From NCBI GenBank assembly GCA_016865505.2, contig AP025252.1, forward strand, positions 1,240,001 to 1,304,000: 64,000 nt of DNA, in the 5' to 3' direction. How positions within the stretch are numbered: position 1 is the first letter of the stretch; every line of letters starts with the position of its first letter. Positions 43,852 through 50,868 of this stretch are shown in pieces. Both the position numbers and the translations under genes were made by a program. Source of the DNA: Bryobacterales bacterium F-183 (GTDB lineage Bacteria; Acidobacteriota; Terriglobia; Bryobacterales; Bryobacteraceae). Below the pieces are notes generated by a model. The model saw nothing but the letters and a program-made list of their open reading frames with translations, ran no database searches and was not told the DNA's origin.

Positions 43852-46239
43852 ATGCCTCGGCTCCCGCTCGATCTCCGCTACGCCTTCCGTACCCTCAAGG
43901 CCTCGCCCGGCTTCTCCCTCGCCGTGATGCTCGCCCTCGGCCTCGCCATTGGGACGTCCACCGCGATGTACGCCGTGGTCCATGCCGTACTGCTCGATCC
44001 GCTCGCCTATCGTGACCCCCAGCGTCTCGTCGCCATCCTGCAAGACAGCCAGTTTGCCGTAGCGCCCGCTAACTTCCTGGACCTCCGCGCGGCCTCGCAG
44101 CCCTTGTTTACCGACATCGCCGCCGCGGAAGTCTGGAACCCCCGGTTCGAACCTTCCTCCGCACCAGAAGCGCATCCCGACCGCGTACCCGCCGTTCGCG
44201 TCACTCCCAATCTCTTCCCTCTCCTCGGTGTCGCACCCATTGCCGGCCGTACCCTTTCGACCGGCGCCGACGGGGAAGTCGTCCTCAGCTACGCCCTGTG
44301 GCAAAAGCGCTTTGGCGGCGCTCCCGGGGTCGTCGGCCGTACCCTCCGTCTCGATGGCCAAACCTATACCATCACCGGAATCATGCCGCAAAGCTTCGTC
44401 TTCTCGCCCTTCTGGGCCAAAGGCGACCTGTGGGTCAGGCTCCCCCTGGAACGCCGCCTCGCCGATCGCAAGGGCTCGTCGCTCCGCCTCTTCGCCCGCC
44501 TGCGCGACAACATTACCCTGGACCAGGCCCGTACCCAGGTCGCTAAGCACTCGCAACAACTTCGGGACCTCCACCCGCAGGACAACCGCGAACTCGCCCT
44601 CGTCCCCGTACCGCTGGCCGACAAAGTCGTCGGCGATGTTCGACCTCTCCTGCGCGCCCTCGCCTCTGCGGCAGCACTCCTCTTATTAATCGCCTGCGCC
44701 AACGTAGCGAACCTGTTGCTTGCCCGCGCCACCGCACGCCGTCAGGAAGTTGCCATTCGTACCGCGCTCGGCGGCAGCGCCTGGACCATCGCCCGCCAGT
44801 ACCTCACTGAAAGCCTCCTTCTCGCTCTCGGCGGCGCCACCTTTGGACTTGCGCTTTCCGCTGTCCTTCTACCTTTCGCCCGCCTCGCCACCGACGTACC
44901 CCGCATCGCCAACGCCACCATGAACTGGCAAGCGATCCTCTTCTGCCTCGCCCTCGCCGTCGCCACAGGACTCGCCTTTGGTACCGTTCCCGCACTGGTC
45001 GCCACGCGCATGCATCGCCTGCAAGTCTCCACCCGCGGAGGCTCCCTCCCCGGCGGACGGCTTCGTTCCGCACTGGTCGTCGCCGAAGTGGCGCTATCCA
45101 TGATGCTCGCCGTCGGCGCGGGGCTCGCCGCCCAAAGCTTCGTACGCCTCGCCGCCGCAGACCCCGGCTTCCGCGTCGCAGGAACGCTCTCACTGCAGGT
45201 GCAAATCGCTCAGTCTCGCGCCGAACGCCTCCTCGCCGTACAGAACAAACTGCGTGACCTTCCAGGCGTCACCGATGTCAGCGCCATTAACCACGTTCCA
45301 CTCGCCGGCGATGTCTGGGGCGTTGGCTTCCAAACCGAAGGCGACACGCAACGCAACCGCGCCGTGTACCGCGTCGTCGAACCCGGCTACTTCCAAACCA
45401 TGGCGCTCGCCCTCCAGCCAGGCAGCCGGGACTTCCACCTTCGCGACACCCTACAAGCTCCCCAGGTCGCCATCATCAATGAAGCGCTTGCCAAATCCGC
45501 CTTCCCGCAAGGCGACGCCATTGGCAAGCGGCTCACCCTCAGCGAACCCGGTAGCCCGACCCCCATCGTTTGGCGTACCATCGTCGGCGTCGTCGCCAAC
45601 GCCCGTCAACGCGACTGGCGCAGCGCGCCGGACCCTGAAATCTACCTGCCCTTCCGCCAGAGTGACGACTATCTGCAAAGTGCCGCCCAACACTTTGCCA
45701 CCATGACGTTGGTCGTCCACACGCAGGACCACAACCCCGCCTCCCTCACCGAACCCGCGCGCCAAGCAGTCTGGACCATCGACCCCACCGCGTCCATCTC
45801 CAACATCACCACCCTGCAAGCAGAAAAGGACCGCCAACTCTGGCGGCCCCGATTCGCGATGTGGATTGCCACCGCCTTCGGTACCCTCGCCCTCATTCTC
45901 GCGGCGCTCGGCATCTACGCAGTTGTCGCCTACGCCGTCAGCCTGCGCTCCCGCGAAATGGGCATCCGGCTTGCTCTCGGTGCTTCGCAAGCCAGCGTGA
46001 AAGGAATGATCATCGGACAGGGGATAAAGCTTGTAGGATGGGGGATCGCCATCGGACTCGCAGCCTCACTCGCGGCCGGCCGAATCCTGCAATCCATCTT
46101 GTACGAGGTAAGCGCGCGAGACGCCTGGACCTTCAGCGCCTCCGCGCTCCTGTTTCTCGCGGTAGCAATCGCCGCATCGTACCTCCCCGCCCGCAGAGCC
46201 GCCGGAACCGATCCGGCAATGGTCCTGCGGGGTGAGTAG
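43852..46239 (+). CDS. ADOP-type (duplicated orphan permease) FtsX/MacB-like protein
   Basis: The 795-residue protein fits the acidobacterial duplicated orphan permease family (TIGR03434). The start DLRYAFRTLKASPGFSLAVMLALGLAIG and NFLDLRAASQPLF are typical. There are two MacB-type periplasmic domains and two FtsX permease domains. The first (about 270-400) contains CANVANLLLARATARRQEVAIRTALGGS and the second (about 680-790) contains SLRSREMGIRLALGASQASV. No ATPase partner gene is adjacent, hence 'orphan'. Such proteins may work with a distant ATPase in peptide or lipoprotein export. The coding region is notably rich in GTAC. Confidence 0.93.
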   Translation: MPRLPLDLRYAFRTLKASPGFSLAVMLALGLAIGTSTAMYAVVHAVLLDPLAYRDPQRLVAILQDSQFAVAPANFLDLRAASQPLFTDIAAAEVWNPRFEPSSAPEAHPDRVPAVRVTPNLFPLLGVAPIAGRTLSTGADGEVVLSYALWQKRFGGAPGVVGRTLRLDGQTYTITGIMPQSFVFSPFWAKGDLWVRLPLERRLADRKGSSLRLFARLRDNITLDQARTQVAKHSQQLRDLHPQDNRELALVPVPLADKVVGDVRPLLRALASAAALLLLIACANVANLLLARATARRQEVAIRTALGGSAWTIARQYLTESLLLALGGATFGLALSAVLLPFARLATDVPRIANATMNWQAILFCLALAVATGLAFGTVPALVATRMHRLQVSTRGGSLPGGRLRSALVVAEVALSMMLAVGAGLAAQSFVRLAAADPGFRVAGTLSLQVQIAQSRAERLLAVQNKLRDLPGVTDVSAINHVPLAGDVWGVGFQTEGDTQRNRAVYRVVEPGYFQTMALALQPGSRDFHLRDTLQAPQVAIINEALAKSAFPQGDAIGKRLTLSEPGSPTPIVWRTIVGVVANARQRDWRSAPDPEIYLPFRQSDDYLQSAAQHFATMTLVVHTQDHNPASLTEPARQAVWTIDPTASISNITTLQAEKDRQLWRPRFAMWIATAFGTLALILAALGIYAVVAYAVSLRSREMGIRLALGASQASVKGMIIGQGIKLVGWGIAIGLAASLAAGRILQSILYEVSARDAWTFSASALLFLAVAIAASYLPARRAAGTDPAMVLRGE

Positions 46240-46260
46240 AAAGAACAGCTACGGCGAACG

Positions 46261-46893
46261 CTATCTGCGCCAGCGTCGCCGGCGGCTAACCGCGAGCACC
46301 AGCACGCCGCCTAGCGTGAGTATCTGAACAGGTTCCGGGACCGTCGTCACCGTAGGGATGGACCCGGTCAAACGTGCAGCACCAGCGGCAGAGATTCCAG
46401 CGGACTCCCAGGGGCCATTATCGATCGCAAAGAAAACCGATGCGGACTCATACGAGTCATGCCAAAGCGCGGCCACTCCAGTTCCGCGGGGAGCCAACGT
46501 CAGAATGTAATTCACTCCAGCGGTGAGCTTCGGTCCGCCCGGCGTTGCTAGCGTCGTGAGTACTGTATCCGACTGCCCGGGCCTCTCTGTCGTCGTGAAA
46601 TCCCATGAACCAAGAAGATCACCGGGCCCGGTAACACCATCGGTCCAGAGATTCGCAGTGAGAGTACCCTTTCGACTCGCTGCAACACCAAGCTCAATCT
46701 GTTCCAGTACCGCTGTGGTCAGGGCCGTGAATCGAAAGCCCTGCGTGATGGTGAGCAGCGCAACATCGTTTGTCGAAATATTTCGCGACACTTTCCCCTT
46801 GTAAAGGACCGGATCGCCCAGGTTGCTATAAATGGTCTCGCCGCGAAGAGCGCATGCGAATACCATGACGTGAATCAAGCGAAGGGACTTCAT
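46261..46893 (-). CDS. PEP-CTERM secreted protein 1
   Basis: The 210-residue protein has a signal peptide, then YSNLGDP..., the recurrent LWTDGVTGPGDLLGSWDF and LATPGGPKLTAGVNYILTL. It ends with a sorting signal: VPEPVQILTLGGVLVLAV and an Arg cluster (SRRRRWRR). PEP-CTERM tails are cut by exosortase during export to the surface or matrix. The body resembles choice-of-anchor-type domains. The ATG overlaps the upstream paralogue's stop by 4 bp. Unlike four of its neighbours it lacks the CC pair before the TPGGP motif. Confidence 0.85.
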   Translation of the reverse strand: MKSLRLIHVMVFACALRGETIYSNLGDPVLYKGKVSRNISTNDVALLTITQGFRFTALTTAVLEQIELGVAASRKGTLTANLWTDGVTGPGDLLGSWDFTTTERPGQSDTVLTTLATPGGPKLTAGVNYILTLAPRGTGVAALWHDSYESASVFFAIDNGPWESAGISAAGAARLTGSIPTVTTVPEPVQILTLGGVLVLAVSRRRRWRR

Positions 46894-47561
46894 ACGCGTG
46901 TCGGTTCCTTCCTCTCAGGTGTGCCGTCGATGCGCACGCGGCGCCGGAAGAACAACGCGAACCCAGCCATTGAAGCGAGCACACAAACACTGCTCGGCTC
47001 TGGAACTGCGGCCGTCGGCGTAACGTAGATCCTGGCCGCCGGCGCAGTATTGCTGAGAAACTGCCATGACCCGTTATTGAACTTCCGATACACACTGGTC
47101 TGGAAGTTGGTCCATGCCCAACCACCCATAAACGCGCCCCGCCCATTCACTCCCAGCACATACGACTGCCCCTTCTGCAACAAAGGACCGTTCGGCGTTT
47201 GGATGGAGTCGAAGTTACAGCAATTCACGGAAGTAAGCGTCGAACTGTAGTCCCAGGATCCCAACAATGTGCCTGGCCCAAAACCGGAATCAGTCCAGAG
47301 TGACACTGTCACGCGAGGATCTGTGACAATGTCGGGAAGATACCAGACGGCGAGGTCAATCTGCGACACTAGGCCAGTCTTCAAAGATGTGAACCGCGCT
47401 GCGGGCTGCAAGTTCGCCGACAGCGGACTGTCCGCGGTTCCCACAGTATGTCCCGCGTTATCGATATACCCGTTTGACAGCCAATTCAGAGCAATATCGG
47501 CTCGCGCCGGTAAAGTCGTCAGAGTGAAGAGAGAGAGTGCAAGATACGCTGGTACTTTCAT
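46890..47561 (-). CDS. PEP-CTERM secreted protein 2
   Basis: The 223-residue paralogue has NWLSNGYIDNAG, QIDLAVWYLPDIVTDPRVTVSLWTDS, LLGSWDYSS, NCCNFDSIQTPNGPLLQKG and the tail VPEPSSVCVLASMAGFALFFRRR, plus an extra ~15 residues after the Arg cluster. The sorting signal is standard. It is closest to protein 3. It begins 22 nt after protein 3's stop, and a conserved leader block lies directly upstream of the ATG. Confidence 0.85.
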   Translation of the reverse strand: MKVPAYLALSLFTLTTLPARADIALNWLSNGYIDNAGHTVGTADSPLSANLQPAARFTSLKTGLVSQIDLAVWYLPDIVTDPRVTVSLWTDSGFGPGTLLGSWDYSSTLTSVNCCNFDSIQTPNGPLLQKGQSYVLGVNGRGAFMGGWAWTNFQTSVYRKFNNGSWQFLSNTAPAARIYVTPTAAVPEPSSVCVLASMAGFALFFRRRVRIDGTPERKEPTRV

Positions 47562-47583
47562 ATCACGATCCGCGCTCTTTCCA

Positions 47584-48234
47584 TCACGAACCGATCATCC
47601 CGGTTGCAGCCCGTACCCTGCGGCTTCGAATCAACACCGCAGTGCCCAACAGCAGGCAACACACAGCAGCACCGCTTCCCTCAGGCACCGAAGTGGTGTA
47701 CACCCGCGCCGCTAGAGCCTCAAATCCATTCACCTGCCAGGACCCACCGTTGATCGAAATAAACTGTACGCCGCTAATGTTCGTCCCAGCCCAGCCGCCC
47801 AACGTCGTACCGCGCGCGTTAACAACCAGATAATAGGCCTCGCCGGCCTTCAATAGCGGTCCGTTCGTGGGAAAGATCGAATCGTACCCACAACAGACGT
47901 TTGTGTTGAGTGTACTGTTGTAATCCCAGCTTCCCAGCTGTATCTCGGGGTAAGCCATGGAACCGCTCCAGATGGAAACGGTAAAGGAGTTATCCGGACT
48001 GATATCCGGCAAGTGCCAGACGGCAAGGTCGATTTGCGAAACCTTGCCGTCTTTAGCGGGTCGAAACTCAAGACCGACTCGTAAGTCTCGCCCCAATATG
48101 CTGGTCAACGTTCCAACGCTGGTACCGAATCCACTGATATAGCCGTTTGACAGATAATCAACCGCAATATCAGCTTTGGAGGGCAGAGCGCATAATGCAG
48201 AGAGTGACAACAGGTAAAACACAGATGCCTTCAT
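47584..48234 (-). CDS. PEP-CTERM-like secreted protein 3 (VPEG variant tail)
   Basis: The 216-residue paralogue of protein 2 shares DYLSNGYISGFG, QIDLAVWHLPDI and VCCGYDSIFPTNGPLLKAG. Its C-terminus still has a hydrophobic helix and Arg cluster, but the motif reads VPEGSGAAVCCLLLG instead of VPEPSS. The second Pro of the exosortase recognition motif is therefore lost. It may be processed poorly or remain membrane-attached. A conserved 30-bp leader lies 6 nt upstream of the ATG. Confidence 0.82.
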   Translation of the reverse strand: MKASVFYLLSLSALCALPSKADIAVDYLSNGYISGFGTSVGTLTSILGRDLRVGLEFRPAKDGKVSQIDLAVWHLPDISPDNSFTVSIWSGSMAYPEIQLGSWDYNSTLNTNVCCGYDSIFPTNGPLLKAGEAYYLVVNARGTTLGGWAGTNISGVQFISINGGSWQVNGFEALAARVYTTSVPEGSGAAVCCLLLGTAVLIRSRRVRAATGMIGS

Positions 48235-48267
48235 ACCTCAGAAGGCGCGTTTTCCGCAGTGTACCGA

Positions 48268-48900
48268 TCAGCCGGCCATCGTGAATCGGCGCTTCCAGAC
48301 AAGGAATAATCCAAGAAGGGGCAAAGCCATCGTCAACTCTTGCGGTTCGGGCACTCGCGTCAGGATACGTACAGCGCCGGCCTCGTTGGTGAACGTAATC
48401 GGGTCCCACGTCGCGCCGTTATTGTCTGTGGCGTACATCGAACCCGCGACAAGAGCACGGTGCCAAATGGCAAACACATCGTCATCGACCGACATTGTCA
48501 GAAAGTACTGAGTGCCCGCCGTCAACTTAGGACCGCCGGGTGTCGGAATCGAGGTGAGGGCACAGCATGGCCCCACCCTTTGTGTCATTTCAAAGTCCCA
48601 GGAGCCAAGCAGGTCACCCGGTGTGTTACCGCTCGCCACTGTCCACAATGCGGCGGTTGCGGCCGTACCTCGTGAGAAACTCAGCGCGGCATCAATCTGT
48701 GTGATAACGCCTGTTGTCGCCGAGCTGAATACCAGGCCAATGCGGAACGGATTGAATACGTTCGCATTCGGGGTTCCCAACGTGAATCCGAAGTTGGATC
48801 GATATTCAGCAGGGCTGCCCAACGAGTCATAAGCGACATCTGCCTTGGCGGCCGTAGCAAACAAAGTCAGAGCAAACACGAAACAAGTAGATACTCGCAC
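48268..48900 (-). CDS. PEP-CTERM secreted protein 4
   Basis: The 210-residue paralogue begins with a GTG-started signal peptide (RVSTCFVFALTLFATAAKA). It has YDSLGSPAEY, LLGSWDFEM, GPCCALTSIPTPGGPKLTAG and the tail VPEPQELTMALPLLGLFLVWKRR. Its body is nearest to proteins 1 and 6, but it keeps the CC pair found in proteins 2, 3 and 5. The stop codon lies inside the conserved TGATCGG at the edge of the leader block of protein 3. Confidence 0.84.
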   Translation of the reverse strand: MRVSTCFVFALTLFATAAKADVAYDSLGSPAEYRSNFGFTLGTPNANVFNPFRIGLVFSSATTGVITQIDAALSFSRGTAATAALWTVASGNTPGDLLGSWDFEMTQRVGPCCALTSIPTPGGPKLTAGTQYFLTMSVDDDVFAIWHRALVAGSMYATDNNGATWDPITFTNEAGAVRILTRVPEPQELTMALPLLGLFLVWKRRFTMAG

Positions 48901-48963
48901 AACAGGTAACGCGCTGTTTGTCGGAACATCTGATCAAGTACGGTGTAGAGCAGATGGCGACTT

Positions 48964-49665
48964 CTACAGTTTCCGCCCGTGGACACGGCGCCAGCGCGAT
49001 GCCCCTTGTGCTGTCAACAACGACAACGCCAGCAGCGCGACACTCGATGCCTCCGGTACAGCCGTCGGCAGCGCACTCGCATGGATCCGTAAAGCCGGCA
49101 GCCGGTTCACGCTGCTCTGCCATCCCAGGCCACCGTCCGCCGAGTATGCAAGAGTACCCATCCCTTGCGCATAGTTCCACGCGCCTAGGCTGAAAGGACC
49201 AGTTCCCTGCAAGGTAACGAAGTAGAAGGCACCAGCCGCCAATTCAGGGCCGTTCGGTGTCTCCAGTTGGAGAAGGTCACAGCACGAGCCGAATATCGTC
49301 GTCGGAGTAATCGACCAGGATGCCAGTTGCGTCCCGACCTTACCGTTGTTAGAACTCCAGAGCTTCGCCACAAACCCACCGGACGAGTTACCCGCGACCC
49401 CAATCCCGAACTCAAACTTCGTAAGCTTCCGCTTGATTGAGGATGAAAACTCGACGCCGTACGCCGAGTATATAAACGGTGAGTCCACCGAGAGAATGGA
49501 CCATCCGTTGGCCGGAACATAACTAGCCGGTGTACCTACGCTGTCCAGGATGACATCCGCACGCCCCACTGCCATACTGGCCATCGCGAGGCCAAACAAC
49601 AGTGGCAAGCGCACAACAGATCCGCTGATACGGTCAGCTTTCCAATTGAACCCAAGAGATTTCAT
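48964..49665 (-). CDS. PEP-CTERM-like secreted protein 5 (VPEA variant tail)
   Basis: The 233-residue paralogue has a signal peptide, LDSVGTPASYVPANG, FGSCCDLLQLETPNGPELAAG and GWQSSVNRL. The C-terminus reads VPEASSVALLALSLLTAQGASRWRR, so the second Pro of PEP is replaced by Ala, as it is by Gly in protein 3. The body is the most divergent of the six. A conserved leader block lies 8 nt upstream of the ATG. Confidence 0.82.
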   Translation of the reverse strand: MKSLGFNWKADRISGSVVRLPLLFGLAMASMAVGRADVILDSVGTPASYVPANGWSILSVDSPFIYSAYGVEFSSSIKRKLTKFEFGIGVAGNSSGGFVAKLWSSNNGKVGTQLASWSITPTTIFGSCCDLLQLETPNGPELAAGAFYFVTLQGTGPFSLGAWNYAQGMGTLAYSADGGLGWQSSVNRLPALRIHASALPTAVPEASSVALLALSLLTAQGASRWRRVHGRKL

Positions 49666-49912
49666 ATATTCCGGAAGGCGCGCTTTTCGCAGCGGACCGA
49701 TCAGGTGAAAGCGCGACTCATTGATTTTCCGTCGTGAGACACTTCAAGCCTTGCGCTAGTCGCAAGGCAGGAGCGCGCGTTGCGGCCGATGTGAAACGGA
49801 ACATCGGCCGAAGCTACCAGGACCTATCCAACAAAAGCTTGCGGACCCTTCGATTCGAAAGTTTTGGAGTAGGGCAACTGGTAGATGCTTTCGGCTCGGG
49901 CGGGAAGTGGTG

Positions 49913-49939
49913 CCGCCGCGGGAGTGCGTCTCGCGGCGG
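49913..49939 (-). terminator. GC-rich hairpin after PEP-CTERM protein 6
   Basis: CCGCCGCG (49913-49920) and CGCGGCGG (49932-49939) pair perfectly about 20 nt after the stop of the 49960 gene. There is no T-tract. The rest of 49666-49912 shows only the leader block at 49674-49703. Confidence 0.4.
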
Positions 49940-49959
49940 CGGTGGTGAGAAGACGACAC

Positions 49960-50601
49960 TTAACGGGGCGAGCGAAAACGGCGGCGTACCGCCAGCATCA
50001 CAACGCAACCTAGTGTCAGCACGCTGGAAGGTTCGGGCACCCCCACTGGCGCGACCGAGGACAGCAGTCGCGTGGCCATCAGCTGTCCCGCGGTAGCGGC
50101 AAACCAAGGTCCGTTATCTGATGAGAAAAATCTGGCACCGGTAGCGGAGACGTTGTTCCACGCCCCCCATACCCCCGTTCCTCTCGGGGACATCGTCAGA
50201 ATGTAAGAAGTTCCTGCGGTAAGGCTGGGGCCGCCAGGAGTAGCGACCGAGGTCAGTGCGCTGGTACTTGTGCCAGCCGCCACTACCGTTGTGAAGTCCC
50301 AGGATCCCAGCAAGCTGCCGACCGTGGAACCGCCGTCCGACCATAGGCTTACCGTAAGATTTCCGTTGCGCGGCGCATTGACGCCGACCCCAAGATCGAT
50401 CTGAGCCAGCGCCCCGGTCGCGGCAGACGTAAACCGGAAGCCCTGAGCCAGTTGCGTTCCTGCATCAGAAGAGGCGCCTATCGTGCGGTTAGCAACGAGG
50501 TAGCTTGCTGGATCGCCCAGGTTGCTGTAAAGGGTATCGGCAGATGCGGGCAGCGTCAGTGCGCAACCTAGTATTGCCGGTAAAAATAGAAAATTCCTCA
50601 A
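49960..50601 (-). CDS. PEP-CTERM secreted protein 6
   Basis: The frame extends to 50670, but a TTG at 50601 after CGGAGGAA gives a proper signal peptide (RNFLFLPAILGCALTLPASA). It yields 213 residues, matching the paralogues. The body has YSNLGDPASYLV, GSLLGSWDFTT, VATPGGPSLTAGTSYILT and FFSSDNGPW, and the tail VPEPSSVLTLGCVVMLAVRRR. It is closest to protein 1 and is separated from the other five by a 294-bp gap. Confidence 0.83.
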   Translation of the reverse strand: MRNFLFLPAILGCALTLPASADTLYSNLGDPASYLVANRTIGASSDAGTQLAQGFRFTSAATGALAQIDLGVGVNAPRNGNLTVSLWSDGGSTVGSLLGSWDFTTVVAAGTSTSALTSVATPGGPSLTAGTSYILTMSPRGTGVWGAWNNVSATGARFFSSDNGPWFAATAGQLMATRLLSSVAPVGVPEPSSVLTLGCVVMLAVRRRFRSPR

Positions 50602-50690
50602 TGTGTTGTGTTCCTCCGAGATGGTAAACCGGATCGGTATACCGGGGGTCCATCGTAACAGGCTTCGCACCTTGTTTGTCGGAAGTCACA

Positions 50691-50807
50691 CTATTTCCAG
50701 GCCGAGCGGCGGCGTATGCCCAGCAACAGAACAACGCCCAAAGCCAGAGCACTCGAAGGTTCCGGGACCGCGAAGTTCGTCGTAAAGTTCCAGCCCGTCC
50801 AGGTTTT
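50691..50807 (-). pseudogene. Remnant of a seventh PEP-CTERM gene
   Basis: From an in-frame TGA at 50810-50808 the frame reads 38 codons, KTWTGWNFTTNFAVPEPSSALALGVVLLLGIRRRSAWK, to the TAG at 50693-50691. This is a full PEP-CTERM tail with no start codon and no body. It was presumably left when the rest of a tandem copy was deleted. Confidence 0.75.
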
Positions 50808-50868
50808 TCATGCTGGGAGCGCATCTCCCCTAACATCCGTTTAGGTCTGTAGACGTGATGCCGGTGCC

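Noticed and set aside
44143-44155. GGTTCGAACC, a tRNA T-loop-like sequence
   Set aside because: It lies inside the ADOP coding sequence and no cloverleaf or acceptor stem surrounds it.
49734-50096. 120-codon plus-strand frame in the gap near PEP-CTERM protein 6
   Set aside because: Half of it is antisense to the PEP-CTERM gene, with no ribosome site and low-complexity Ser/Arg/Gly content.
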